DNA of 34,200 nucleotides from Bacillota bacterium (GCA_017472365.1 JAFUQN010000009.1:1-34200); one strand, 5' to 3'; positions 7,660 through 16,685 are shown, counted from the first letter of the stretch. A program made the numbers and translations. The notes: a model not told the origin generated them from the letters alone.

Positions 7660-9087
7660 TTAAATTGCTCCTCCTACTACGTGAATACGCATCATATTGG
7701 TGTTACCGCTTCCACCCACCGGAAGACCTGCCGTAATCACCACGATGTCACCATCTTCCACAAAGCCTTTTCCCTTGGAGATAGCAACAACCTCTCTGAA
7801 AATCTGGTTTTCATGTTCCACCGGAGCCATCAGCTGCGGATCGGTCCCCCAACAGAGAGATAAGCGGCGGGCAACCGCCGGGGTTGCCGCAAAGGCCAGA
7901 ATCTTTGTCTTCGGACGGAACTTTGCCACTGTAAAGGCAGTCGCTCCGCTGCTGGTCGGTGTAATGATTGCGCTGGCGTTCAGTCCGTGAGCACTGGTCA
8001 CCGTAGCGTGACCGATGGTGTTGGTCACGTCATGAGTACGCATCAGCGCGCGTTCTCTTAAAATCAAGTCATAATTTAATGTCGCTTCCGCTGTCTGTGC
8101 AATGTTGTTCATGGTCTTCAGCGCCTCCACCGGATATTTTCCGGAAGCACTTTCACCTGATAACATAATCGCATCGGTACCGTCTAAGATGGCGTTTGCT
8201 ACGTCGGCAACCTCCGCTCTCGTCGGTCTCGGGTTTCTCATCATGGAGTCCAGCATCTGCGTCGCCGTGATGACAGGAACGCCTTCGAAATTACAGCGGC
8301 GGATGATATTCTTCTGAATGATGGGAACCTGCTCTGCAGGGATTTCCACACCCAGGTCACCTCTGGCTACCATGATTCCGTCGGATTCAGCCACGATTTC
8401 AGCGATATTGTCTACGCCTTCCTTGTTTTCGATCTTGGAAATGATAAATATGCCTTCTCCTCCGCAGCTTTTCAGCACTTCACGGATGGCTTTGACGTCC
8501 GAAGCCTTGCGGATAAAAGATGCCGCGATAAAGTCGATCCCGTTTTCCACACCGAATTTAATATCATCGATGTCCTTTTCCGTCAGAGACGGTAAATGGA
8601 TCTTAACTCCGGGAACGTTGATTCCTTTATTGTTCTTCACGATCCCCGCATTGTTGACTACGCAGTGGATCTCGGTTTCTGTCGTTTCTCTGACTTCCAG
8701 TTCAATCAAACCGTCATCGATCAGAATCTTATTTCCGGGCACTACATCAGCAGGTAATCCATGATACGAAATGGAGCATCTCGTTTCATCCCCTTCGATG
8801 TCCTCTGTGGTCAGCGTATATTCCTGTCCCACCTGAAGTTCAACTTCCGGCTTGGAGAAACGGCCGGTACGGATCTCCGGACCCTTGGTATCTAACATGA
8901 TCCCCACATGAGCTCCCATTTCGCCACGGATCTCCTTGATCAGATCGATCTTCGCCTTATGATCGGCATGAGTTCCGTGCGAGAAGTTCAGACGGGCCAC
9001 GTTCATTCCGTTTTCAATCAGTTTGGTCAGCACACAGCGCGAATCGCTGGCCGGACCGATGGTGCAAATAATCTTTGTTTTTCTCAT
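7660..9087 (-). CDS. pyk: Pyruvate kinase
   Basis: This 475-residue enzyme makes ATP and pyruvate from phosphoenolpyruvate and ADP, the last step of glycolysis. All core motifs are present: MRKTKIICTIGPAS start, ARLNFSHG, MLDTKGPEIRTG, GDLGVEIPAEQV, the catalytic loop ATQMLDSMMRNPRPTRAE, and DAIMLSGESA. Its length matches the four-domain type without the extra PEP-binding tail found in Bacillus. The ATG at 9087 was chosen because it aligns with the family N-terminus and follows AGGAAAGAG; an upstream in-frame start at 9138 would add 17 unlikely residues. It heads the operon pyk / TSUP / methyltransferase-like / idi / isochorismatase. Confidence 0.96.
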   Translation of the reverse strand: MRKTKIICTIGPASDSRCVLTKLIENGMNVARLNFSHGTHADHKAKIDLIKEIRGEMGAHVGIMLDTKGPEIRTGRFSKPEVELQVGQEYTLTTEDIEGDETRCSISYHGLPADVVPGNKILIDDGLIELEVRETTETEIHCVVNNAGIVKNNKGINVPGVKIHLPSLTEKDIDDIKFGVENGIDFIAASFIRKASDVKAIREVLKSCGGEGIFIISKIENKEGVDNIAEIVAESDGIMVARGDLGVEIPAEQVPIIQKNIIRRCNFEGVPVITATQMLDSMMRNPRPTRAEVADVANAILDGTDAIMLSGESASGKYPVEALKTMNNIAQTAEATLNYDLILRERALMRTHDVTNTIGHATVTSAHGLNASAIITPTSSGATAFTVAKFRPKTKILAFAATPAVARRLSLCWGTDPQLMAPVEHENQIFREVVAISKGKGFVEDGDIVVITAGLPVGGSGNTNMMRIHVVGGAI

Positions 9088-9150
9088 AGTGTTCACTCTC
9101 TTTCCTGCGCACCTGCGCATACTCACTATATCTTTCATTTTTCCTCATCA

Positions 9151-9178
9151 AGTGTATCACATTTTCTCACGGTTTCAA
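9151..9178 (-). promoter_or_regulatory. Probable pyk promoter
   Basis: On the minus strand TTGAAA (9173-9178) and TACACT (9151-9156) are 16 bases apart. This puts a transcript start about 55 bases before the pyk ATG. Confidence 0.45.
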
Positions 9179-9264
9179 ATATAGCATTTACCGATTTTCA
9201 TTAAAATTTACATCACCCAGGCTGTTCTTTTTTTGATAAGTTTTTCAGGGAAATGCCTTTTGTT

Positions 9265-9293
9265 TTGACACTGTAAATCCCCTGTGGTATGTT
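9265..9293 (+). promoter_or_regulatory. Promoter of the amidohydrolase gene
   Basis: Consensus -35 TTGACA (9265-9270), 17-base spacer, -10 TATGTT (9288-9293). Transcription would begin near 9300, right at the CAAGGAGG ribosome site (9301-9308), giving a leader of only about 17 bases. Confidence 0.65.
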
Positions 9294-9316
9294 GGAATCA
9301 CAAGGAGGTTTTCACT

Positions 9317-10909
9317 ATGATTTACGATACTCTTTACATAAACGGCCGGATTTTCACATCCGACGATAACAATCCTTTTGTCAATTCTATGGCTGTCAAA
9401 GACGGTAAAATCGTCTGGACCGGGGCAATCGCCGATGTAAATATCGGCGAGGCAAAAAGCGTGGTGGACCTGGATGGACGCTGCGTCGTTCCCGGGTTTA
9501 TCGACAGCCATCAACACTGCTTGAAAATGGCCAATTCCCAGAACTCTCTTCTGGTTCTGCCTCCGAACATCAACTCCATCGAAGAGCTGATCGAAAACGT
9601 GAGCCGCGTCCGTGAAGAACAAGGTCCGGGAATCCCCGTCTACGGTTGGGGTTATGAAGAAGGAAAGCTCGCAGAACTGAGGACTCCCACAAAGGACGAT
9701 CTGGATCGTGCTGTCACCGACGTTCCCGTCATCATCTTCCGTACCTGCGGCCACGTATGTTCCGTCAATTCCAAAGCACTGGAACTTTTGAAGATTACAG
9801 CTGAAACGCCTGATCCTGTGGGTGGTCAGATCGGCCACGATGAAAGCGGCGAACCCAACGGGATCTTATACGAAAACGCGGCCACTGCATCCCGCGTTCT
9901 CCTTCCCGTCCTGACCTCGGAAGACACCGCCGAAAATCTTGTGTCTTATGGACGCCTGTTAGCATCTCAGGGCGTGACCACCGTCAGCGATATGGGCGGT
10001 GAAATGGGACTGGACCACAACGAGATCTTCGATCTGGCCATCGCCAAAGGATTCAAAACCAAAGTAGGTTTTTATTATCGCTGGTCTCTCGCCAAAGATG
10101 ATCCTGACTATCTCCGCGATCCCTCTGCTCAGGATCCGGAACGTCAAATCCGCATGGCCGGAATCAAACTGTTAGGCGACGGAAGCATCGGTGGTAAGAC
10201 CGCCTGGTTCCACGAAGCCTATCCCGGTACGGAAAACTATGGTGCTCCTGTTTGTACCAATGAAGAAATCGAAGAAGCCATGGCCTTCTGTCGTAAACAT
10301 CAGTGTCAGCTGGCCGTTCATGCCATCGGCGACAAAGCCGTCGACCGCTGCTTAGACTATTTCTGCGGCGAACCCACCTGGACACCGGCGCCCGTCCCCA
10401 CCTTCCGCGTGGAACACGCGGGGACTGCCACCCCGGAAGCTGTCCGCAGAGCGGTTGCCAGCGGTGTTGCCTTCAATGGCCAGCCAATCTTCCTCTATGC
10501 AGAAATCACCAGTCACGTAGGAAGCCTCGGTCTGGAACGGACACAAAAAGCCTACCCCATGAAGTCCTGGATGGAAGCCGGTCTTCAGTGCTGTATTTCC
10601 ACCGACTCCCCGGCAACCTCCTGGGTCACTCCTACGGATCCTTTCGTATCTTTGAAAGCTGCCACCACCCGCATCGCCTGGGATGGAACCGATTGCGGCC
10701 AGGACGAAACCATCTCCCTGGAGGACGCAATTAAACTCTATACCCGCGAATCTGCCATTGTCCTCGGCTACACCAACACCGGTGTTCTCGCGCCCGGTTA
10801 CTGCGCCGACTTCGTCGTCCTCGACCGCGACATCTTCCAGATCCCCTGTGACCAGTTGGATCAGGTCAAAGTTCAGGAAACCTACATCAATGGAGAACGG
10901 GTGTATTAA
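9317..10909 (+). CDS. YtcJ-like amidohydrolase
   Basis: This 530-residue metal-dependent hydrolase belongs to the amidohydrolase superfamily (YtcJ/AepA branch, amidohydro_3). It starts 8 bases after AAGGAGG; an earlier in-frame start at 9284 lies in the promoter and is rejected. The N-terminal beta-sandwich (YINGRIFTSDD, VPGFIDSHQH) supplies the first metal-binding H-x-H pair. Later barrel motifs include LLGDGSIGGKTAWFHEAY, LAVHAIGDKAVD, FRVEHAG and the metal Asp region ISTDSP. The C-terminus returns to the sandwich (GYCADFVVLDRD). Relatives act on N-acyl or amide substrates; the real substrate is unknown. It is monocistronic, ending at a strong hairpin that also terminates the convergent ABC operon. 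Confidence 0.88.
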   Translation: MIYDTLYINGRIFTSDDNNPFVNSMAVKDGKIVWTGAIADVNIGEAKSVVDLDGRCVVPGFIDSHQHCLKMANSQNSLLVLPPNINSIEELIENVSRVREEQGPGIPVYGWGYEEGKLAELRTPTKDDLDRAVTDVPVIIFRTCGHVCSVNSKALELLKITAETPDPVGGQIGHDESGEPNGILYENAATASRVLLPVLTSEDTAENLVSYGRLLASQGVTTVSDMGGEMGLDHNEIFDLAIAKGFKTKVGFYYRWSLAKDDPDYLRDPSAQDPERQIRMAGIKLLGDGSIGGKTAWFHEAYPGTENYGAPVCTNEEIEEAMAFCRKHQCQLAVHAIGDKAVDRCLDYFCGEPTWTPAPVPTFRVEHAGTATPEAVRRAVASGVAFNGQPIFLYAEITSHVGSLGLERTQKAYPMKSWMEAGLQCCISTDSPATSWVTPTDPFVSLKAATTRIAWDGTDCGQDETISLEDAIKLYTRESAIVLGYTNTGVLAPGYCADFVVLDRDIFQIPCDQLDQVKVQETYINGERVY

Positions 10910-10921
10910 TTCCAAAGTATC

Positions 10922-10970
10922 AAAAAGAAAACTCCAAAGTATCAAATTGATACTTTGGAGTTTTTCTTTT
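10922..10970. terminator. Bidirectional terminator with a duplicated left arm
   Basis: The perfect stem CTCCAAAGTATCAA / TTGATACTTTGGAG is flanked by AAAAAGAAAA and TTTTTCTTTT. The left-arm sequence TCCAAAGTATCAAA also occurs just upstream at 10911-10924. The minus-strand ABC gene's stop codon (10969-10971) overlaps the T run. Confidence 0.92.
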
Positions 10971-12882
10971 AATCTAATTCAATCGCTCCGGTATACAGCT
11001 GATAATATCTTCCCTGCATTTCCAGAAGGTCTTCGTGTGTCCCTCGTTCGATGATCTGTCCCTGTTCCATGACGAGGATCGCCTTGGAGTTGCGGACGGT
11101 GGATAATCGATGGGCAATGACGAAGGTGGTTCTGCCTTCCATAAGAGCGTCCAACCCCTGTTCGATGTGGCGTTCCGTACGAGTATCGACGGAAGAGGTC
11201 GCTTCGTCCAGAATCAGGATCGGAGCGTCTGCCAGAGCAGCTCTCGCAATATTCAAAAGCTGGCGCTGACCCTGAGACAGGTTTCCGCCGTCGCCTTCGA
11301 TGATCGTATCATACCCCTGCGGTAAACGTCGGATAAAGGGATCCGCTTCCGCCAGCTTTGCCGCCTGGATGACTTCCTCATCGGTGGCGTCCAGTTTGGA
11401 GTAACGAATATTGTCGCGGATGGTTCCGGAAAACAGGTGAGTATCCTGCAGTACCACGGACATGGATCGTCTCAAGTCTTCGCGACGGATCCGGGAAATA
11501 TCGATCCCGTCGATGGTGATGGAACCGCCGTTGATATCGTAGAATCCGGTCAACAAGTTGATGATTGTGGTCTTTCCTGCACCGGTGGAACCTACAAAGG
11601 CAATCTTCTGACCGGGCTTTGCCCAAAGAGAAATCCCGTTTAAGATCTGTTTCTTTTCCGTATATCCGAAGGTCACATCGTTGAATCGAACGTCACCCTT
11701 GACCTCTCTCTTATCCTTTTCGTTTTCCCAGTAGAAGTGGCCGTGATGGTCATTGATCAGATGATACAGGCCGCCTTCCCCGATGATTTTCGGATCGCGG
11801 GCGCGTTCCTGTTCCTCTGCATCCTCCGGCTTTTCCTCCATGACATTACAGATGCGCTCCGTACCGGCCAAGGCTGTCACAAGAGAGTTGTACTGCTGAG
11901 TCAGTTCATTGATCGGTCGTCCAAAGTTCTGAACAAGCTGCATGAATACCACGAGACTCCCCACAGTCATGGAACCAGTGATGGTCATGAGACCACCGAC
12001 GGTGGCGATCACCGCGTAGATGATACTGTTGATGTTTTTGGACATGGGCATCATCATTCCGGCGTACCCTTGAGCCGACTGGGCTGCTGTCTTCAGAGCT
12101 TCGTTTCTCTGATAAAATTCTTCCTTGGCGCGATCTTCATAACAGAAGGTCTTGACCACCTTCTGACCGGTCATGATTTCTTCGATATAGCCGTTCACAC
12201 TTCCCAGACATTTCTGCTGTTCTGTGAAATAATGTCTGGCCTTCTTCATGACACTTCCAGTAGCCAGTAAGGTCAGCGGAACGGAACAGATCGCAAGGAA
12301 CGTCAGGAAGATGCTTCTCTTCAACATCAGGTATAAGATCCCCACAACCATGATGGAGCTGGAAAACAGCGTGGTCAGGCCGTTTTGGACAGCGTCGTTG
12401 AGCGTATCCACGTCGTTGGTGAACCGGCTCATCACATCCCCCGTGGTTCGGGTATCAAAGTAGCGGACAGGAAGCTCCTGTAAGTGGTTGAACAGTCCTT
12501 CGCGGACTTCGTTGATGGTGGTCTGGGCAACCTTCACCATGACACGGCTTTGAATATAGGCCGCTGCCACGGACACCAGATAGATACACCCCAGTCCCAT
12601 GACACCCTTCGCAAGTCCAGCCAGGCGATCCGCAGGAGAGCCGGTTGCCGTGGCGGGATCCAGGAAGTTATCGATGATGGGTTCCAGTGCGTTAGTACCT
12701 GCCAAAGACGCCAGCGTGTTGACCATCACCATGAGGAACGCCAGGACCATGAGGCCTTTTCTGTGCTTCAAGTAGCTCCAGATGAAGCGGAGACTCTTTT
12801 TCGCACTGACAGGCTTTTCTCCCATAACGCGGGCGCCGGGGCCTCCCTTGGGACGCGGTGCTGCTTTATACTTTTCAGCCAT
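10969..12882 (-). CDS. ABC exporter half-transporter with consensus ATPase site
   Basis: This 637-residue protein fuses a six-helix exporter membrane domain (about 30-340) to an ATPase domain. The ATPase domain shows Walker A GSTGAGKTT, Q-loop SVVLQDTHLFSG, signature LSQGQRQ and Walker B ILILDEATSSVD with the catalytic Glu intact. A hydrophilic insert at about 345-410 precedes the ATPase domain, as in YfiC/MdlB-like and TM288-type subunits. It starts at a TAATG overlap with the upstream ABC gene, so the two subunits are co-translated. They likely form a heterodimeric drug or lipid/peptide exporter controlled by the MarR repressor at the head of the operon. Confidence 0.92.
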   Translation of the reverse strand: MAEKYKAAPRPKGGPGARVMGEKPVSAKKSLRFIWSYLKHRKGLMVLAFLMVMVNTLASLAGTNALEPIIDNFLDPATATGSPADRLAGLAKGVMGLGCIYLVSVAAAYIQSRVMVKVAQTTINEVREGLFNHLQELPVRYFDTRTTGDVMSRFTNDVDTLNDAVQNGLTTLFSSSIMVVGILYLMLKRSIFLTFLAICSVPLTLLATGSVMKKARHYFTEQQKCLGSVNGYIEEIMTGQKVVKTFCYEDRAKEEFYQRNEALKTAAQSAQGYAGMMMPMSKNINSIIYAVIATVGGLMTITGSMTVGSLVVFMQLVQNFGRPINELTQQYNSLVTALAGTERICNVMEEKPEDAEEQERARDPKIIGEGGLYHLINDHHGHFYWENEKDKREVKGDVRFNDVTFGYTEKKQILNGISLWAKPGQKIAFVGSTGAGKTTIINLLTGFYDINGGSITIDGIDISRIRREDLRRSMSVVLQDTHLFSGTIRDNIRYSKLDATDEEVIQAAKLAEADPFIRRLPQGYDTIIEGDGGNLSQGQRQLLNIARAALADAPILILDEATSSVDTRTERHIEQGLDALMEGRTTFVIAHRLSTVRNSKAILVMEQGQIIERGTHEDLLEMQGRYYQLYTGAIELD

Positions 12883-14627
12883 TACTCATCCGCCCCCTTT
12901 CCCATCTGCGATTCGTAGATTTCGCGGTATTCCTCACAAGTCTTCAGAAGATCTGCGTGAACACCCATTCCCACGATCTTACCATCATCCAATACGATGA
13001 TCTGGTCCGCATCCTGTACGGAACTGATTCTCTGGGCGATGATAAACGTCGTCGTATCTTTCAGTGTGGTATAGAAGGCCTGTCGGATTTTCGCTTCGGT
13101 AGCCGTATCCACCGCACTGGTGCTGTCGTCCAAAATCAGAATGGGCGGCTTCTTCAGCATGGCTCTGGCGATGCAAAGTCTCTGCTTCTGACCGCCGGAT
13201 ACGTTGACGCCGCCCTGGTCGATCCAGGTCTCATATTTGTCCGGGAATCCTTCGATAAAGTCCGCTGCACAAGCCGCTTCCGCAGCTTCCCGGATCTCTT
13301 CGTCGGTGGCGTTTTCATTTCCCCAGCGCAGGTTTTCTGCAATGGTTCCGGAAAACAGCGTATTCTTCTGAAGGACCATACCGATCTGACCACGCAGTTC
13401 CTCCAGCGGATAATTTCTCACATCGATTCCGTCAATCTTTACCGTTCCTTCCGTAGGATCGTATAAACGCGGGATCATCTGGATCAAAGAACTCTTCCCT
13501 GCGCCGGTCCCGCCGATGATGGCAACCACCTCTCCCGGCTTCGCCGTGAAGGTGATATCGTCCAGCACTTCTTCTCCGTTATCGTTATAATGGAACTTCA
13601 CGCCTTCGAATTCCACAAGTCCGCGGATCTTGTGACCGCGTCCGGTAGCTTCGCCTTCGATGCGTTTTGTTTCATCCTTTAAGTCCACCTCGGTTTCCAG
13701 GACTTCCTTGATACGCTTAAAGGAAGCGGTGGCTCTGGAAAGCATGATAAAGAGCATCGATACCATCATCAGGGACATCAGGATCATGAAGATGTAACTG
13801 ATGAACGCATTCAGAGTCGCCACATCCAGATCTTCCCCGATGACCTGACGGCCGCCGATCCAAAGTACTGTCACAGTGGAAATGTTCATCAGAAGCATCA
13901 TGATGGGCATGTTCAGGATCACCAGATTCATGGCGTTCATGGCACGGTGCATCAGATTGTCGTTGGCTTCATCGAACTTTTCTTTTTCGTGTTCTTCACT
14001 GACGAAGGACTTGACCACGCGAACATTGGTCACGTTTTCCTGAACGGTACGGTTCAGCTGGTCCACACCTTTTTGCATCAGATTGAACATAGGCATCGCC
14101 TTGCGGATGATCAGCGCCACCGAAATCAAAAGGATCGGTGTGGTCACTGCCAAAACCAACGACAGCGAACGGCTCATGCGAATCGCCATGATCACGGAAA
14201 ACACCAGCATCAGCGGTGCACGGATCAGAAGTCTCATCCCCATGGTGCAGATCATCTGCAGCTGGGTAACATCGTTGGTCAGTCGTGTGGTCAGAGACGC
14301 CGTGGAAAAGGTGTCGATGTTCTTAAAGGAAAACTCCTGGACCTTTTCAAACAGCGCGCAGCGTAAGTTTGCCGCAAATCCCGCTCCGGCAAAGGCGCTG
14401 AACCGGGAATTTCCCATGGCCGCCACGATACAAATCAGCGCCACAGTGATCATCGCGATCCCTGTGGTCCAGACGATCTGCATGTTTCCGCCCTGGATCC
14501 CCGGACCCACGATGCGGGCCATCAGTACCGGCTGAACGATTTCAGCCAGAACGTCGATAAGCATGCATCCTACAGCCAGACCCACATACTTCATGTAAGG
14601 TCTTAAATACGAATACATTCGTTTCAA
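12882..14627 (-). CDS. ABC exporter half-transporter with degenerate catalytic site
   Basis: This 581-residue membrane-ATPase fusion has Walker A GGTGAGKSS, signature VSGGQKQ and Walker B ILILDDSTSAVD. The residue after the Walker B Asp is Asp, not the usual catalytic Glu. That is the signature of the degenerate-site subunit in heterodimeric exporters such as TM287/288 or BmrCD, where this half works with a canonical partner. The partner is the gene overlapping its stop (TAATG). The start lies one base after the MarR gene's stop, so all three genes form one unit. Substrate unknown; multidrug export is the usual role of MarR-linked pairs. Confidence 0.92.
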   Translation of the reverse strand: MKRMYSYLRPYMKYVGLAVGCMLIDVLAEIVQPVLMARIVGPGIQGGNMQIVWTTGIAMITVALICIVAAMGNSRFSAFAGAGFAANLRCALFEKVQEFSFKNIDTFSTASLTTRLTNDVTQLQMICTMGMRLLIRAPLMLVFSVIMAIRMSRSLSLVLAVTTPILLISVALIIRKAMPMFNLMQKGVDQLNRTVQENVTNVRVVKSFVSEEHEKEKFDEANDNLMHRAMNAMNLVILNMPIMMLLMNISTVTVLWIGGRQVIGEDLDVATLNAFISYIFMILMSLMMVSMLFIMLSRATASFKRIKEVLETEVDLKDETKRIEGEATGRGHKIRGLVEFEGVKFHYNDNGEEVLDDITFTAKPGEVVAIIGGTGAGKSSLIQMIPRLYDPTEGTVKIDGIDVRNYPLEELRGQIGMVLQKNTLFSGTIAENLRWGNENATDEEIREAAEAACAADFIEGFPDKYETWIDQGGVNVSGGQKQRLCIARAMLKKPPILILDDSTSAVDTATEAKIRQAFYTTLKDTTTFIIAQRISSVQDADQIIVLDDGKIVGMGVHADLLKTCEEYREIYESQMGKGADE

Positions 14628-14628
14628 A

Positions 14629-15087
14629 CTATAACTCCCCCTTTTTTTCTGTCTCTTCCAGGAATCGTTCCATGTTAGCCATGATCCGGTTCTGGAAAGT
14701 GATCAGTTGTTCTATTTCTTCCTGAGAAAACCCGTCCAATTGGATCTCCCCGATTTCCTTCATGCAGGAAATGCTCTGTTCAGCCAAAGCTTTCCCCGCT
14801 TCCGTTAAAGCAATCCGCGTGCTGCGCAGGTCCTCTGGATCTGTCTCCTTTTTTACGTACCCCGACTTCTCCAAGCGCTTGATGGATGTATTGACCGACG
14901 CCGCACTACAGTTCATCTGACGAACCAGCGTACGCTGGTTGCAGCATCCGTTTTTCGCCAATGTAATCAATATCCCCATCTGGCCGGGATGGAGTTCATC
15001 CGGCTTCCCGTTCAAACGGAAGCGGCACCGCACCATCAAAGAATGACGCTGCGGATCCTGCTGAAGATATACATCTTTCAGATTCAT
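14629..15087 (-). CDS. MarR-family transcriptional regulator
   Basis: This 152-residue winged-helix protein has the MarR layout: an N-terminal helix, GQMGILITLAKNGCCNQRTLVRQMNCS with the recognition helix about 45-75, then the wing SGYVKKETDPEDLRSTRIALTEAGKAL (about 75-105) including the D-x-R-S/T motif. GAGG precedes the ATG. It heads the operon with two ABC exporter halves and most likely represses it. A perfect inverted repeat (15107-15135) lies between its -10 box and start codon, as expected for autoregulation and for induction when a ligand of the exporter binds. Confidence 0.92.
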   Translation of the reverse strand: MNLKDVYLQQDPQRHSLMVRCRFRLNGKPDELHPGQMGILITLAKNGCCNQRTLVRQMNCSAASVNTSIKRLEKSGYVKKETDPEDLRSTRIALTEAGKALAEQSISCMKEIGEIQLDGFSQEEIEQLITFQNRIMANMERFLEETEKKGEL

Positions 15088-15106
15088 GTTTCACCTCAAA
15101 AGAAAA

Positions 15107-15135
15107 GTTAGTCGACTAATATTTAATCGACTAAC
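15107..15135. promoter_or_regulatory. MarR operator (inverted repeat)
   Basis: The arms GTTAGTCGA and TCGACTAAC are separated by 11 bases. The left half also contains the perfect palindrome TTAGTCGACTAA. The repeat begins two bases downstream of the -10 box and so covers the transcript start. Confidence 0.8.
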
Positions 15136-15137
15136 TA

Positions 15138-15166
15138 ATCATACTTCTCTTTTATTCTTCTGTCAA
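15138..15166 (-). promoter_or_regulatory. Promoter of the MarR-ABC operon
   Basis: On the minus strand: -35 TTGACA (15161-15166), 17-base spacer, -10 TATGAT (15138-15143). This near-consensus sigma-A promoter would be strong unless repressed, which fits the operator just downstream. Confidence 0.85.
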
Positions 15167-15195
15167 CGATGTTCACGAAATCTACATCTTTGATG

Positions 15196-15705
15196 TCATC
15201 TGAGCCTGGTCATCTCACTACGGATCTCATCCAGCAGTTCTTTCGCTTTTGCACCCCCCGCTTCAACTGCGCGCAATGCCCATTCTTCCGCCTTTTTCAG
15301 GTCTTTCCCTACATAGTAACCGTACAGATAAAAATTGGCCAGATTACTCATACTATTTGCATTTCCCTCCGCAGCAGCCTCAGAAAACCATTTGAATGCC
15401 TTCTCCAGATCCTGCATCACACATTTTCCATTTGTATATGCAATAGCCACTTTAAATTTGGAGGTTGGATGTCCCTGTTCGGCGGCAGCAAGGTACCATT
15501 GAAAGGCCAGCCGATCGTTCGCGTCAACACCGAAGCCCCGCTCATGCATGACTCCAAGATCGTTCTGAGCGCTTGCGTTACCTAACTTTGCACCCTCCTG
15601 AAAGAGGGGCAGTGCCCCCGCATAATCCTTCTTTTCATACAGGACCCATCCACGGGCATAAAGATCCTCTCCCCGTTGCATCTTTCGTCTATCAAAAAGT
15701 CCCAC
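15196..15705 (-). CDS. Sel1-like repeat protein
   Basis: A 169-residue soluble protein made of about four Sel1-like (TPR-related) repeats. Repeat signs are A-x-x-L-G-x-[ML]-[YH]-x-x-G-x-G-V then D-x-x-x-A-x-x-W-[YF]-x-x-A-A-x-x-G, seen at about 44-80 (AQNDLGVMHERGFGV), 80-116 and 116-152 (SMSNLANFYLYGYYVG). Such repeats bind proteins or peptides; no enzymatic domain is visible. It is last in an operon behind a DNA glycosylase and a dipeptidase (16-base gap). The partner is unknown. Confidence 0.85.
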   Translation of the reverse strand: MGLFDRRKMQRGEDLYARGWVLYEKKDYAGALPLFQEGAKLGNASAQNDLGVMHERGFGVDANDRLAFQWYLAAAEQGHPTSKFKVAIAYTNGKCVMQDLEKAFKWFSEAAAEGNANSMSNLANFYLYGYYVGKDLKKAEEWALRAVEAGGAKAKELLDEIRSEMTRLR

Positions 15706-15721
15706 AATCCTCTCTTCTTAT

Positions 15722-16672
15722 TTACAAAATCCGCAGGAAGTTCTTATGAGTAATCAAATCGATCTGGTCATCGGTGAAGTGTTCCTGCATCTTTTCGATC
15801 AGTCTGGGGTATCCCGCATAATCCTTCATTTCCAGTTCACAATCAATACCGTCAAAGTCAGAACCTAATGCCAATGTTTCGATCCCTGCTTTATTTGCAA
15901 TATGTACCATATGCTTTAAAATCGCTTCGTCTCTACTGAAGATAAGATTGTCTTTTTCCAGGAAGGCCGAATAGAAATTGATTCCCACAACACTTCCCGT
16001 TTCACCCATGGCTTTCAGCTGTTCGTCGGTCAGATTTCTGGAATGATCGCATAAAGCTCTCGCACAGGAGTGGGACGCACAGATGGGCTTCTTACTGTAT
16101 TTGATCACATCCCAGAAGCCGCCTTCCGATAAGTGAGACACGTCCACGATAATCCCCAGATCGTTCATGGCTTCCACCGCTTCGATCCCAAAAGGCTTTA
16201 AACCAAGCTTATGCAGCTCTGCATTTTTATGATTCGGGTAACCGATACTATTTTCGTAATTCCAAGTCAGAGAGGCCATTTTTACGCCTCTGGAAGCCAT
16301 CTCAACTATGCGTTCCATCTTTCCTTCCACGAAGATACAGTCTTCGATGGTCAGGATCGCAGAAAGCTTCCCATCCGCATTATTTTTCAGGATCTCTTCC
16401 GCAGAACGGGCCTGTCGGATCACATCCTTATGCGCTTCCATCTCACGCTGAAAGGTCTCGTACATCCGGTTATACAGGTCGTAAACCTCCCCGTAACAGT
16501 TATGTTCATCCTGCATATCGTTGCTCAGTGTGAACAGTGCAAAGCACTGAGCCATGCTCCCGCCCTTCTTCAGCTTTTCCAGATTGATATGACCCGGACG
16601 TCCGTCCAGCCCCTGTTCCTTTAACATACATTCCATAATGGTGTCGCAATGTAAATCGATAATATGTCCCAT
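15722..16672 (-). CDS. Membrane dipeptidase family (peptidase M19)
   Basis: This 316-residue zinc-dependent dipeptidase resembles renal dipeptidase and the bacterial PepD-M19 enzymes. The first metal motif is IDLHCDT (H8, D10), the bridging acid lies in TIEDC (about 125), further ligands are in VDVSHLS and CASHSCARAL, and the active-site end is LGSDFDGID. It would cleave dipeptides, possibly including D-amino-acid or beta-lactam-like forms, in the cytoplasm since no signal peptide is seen. GGGAGGACATC precedes the ATG. It lies 13 bases after the glycosylase gene and 16 before the Sel1 gene. Confidence 0.93.
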   Translation of the reverse strand: MGHIIDLHCDTIMECMLKEQGLDGRPGHINLEKLKKGGSMAQCFALFTLSNDMQDEHNCYGEVYDLYNRMYETFQREMEAHKDVIRQARSAEEILKNNADGKLSAILTIEDCIFVEGKMERIVEMASRGVKMASLTWNYENSIGYPNHKNAELHKLGLKPFGIEAVEAMNDLGIIVDVSHLSEGGFWDVIKYSKKPICASHSCARALCDHSRNLTDEQLKAMGETGSVVGINFYSAFLEKDNLIFSRDEAILKHMVHIANKAGIETLALGSDFDGIDCELEMKDYAGYPRLIEKMQEHFTDDQIDLITHKNFLRIL

Positions 16673-16685
16673 GATGTCCTCCCTG

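Noticed and set aside
9088-9138. 17-codon extension of pyruvate kinase or a leader peptide
   Set aside because: The upstream ATG has an acceptable GAGG, but the family N-terminus starts at 9087 with its own ribosome site. A leader peptide is not supported.
9245-9838. 197-codon open frame on the minus strand
   Set aside because: It is antisense to the amidohydrolase, with no ribosome site and no recognisable domain.
10352-10945. 197-codon open frame on the minus strand
   Set aside because: It is a shadow of the amidohydrolase C-terminus and runs through the terminator.
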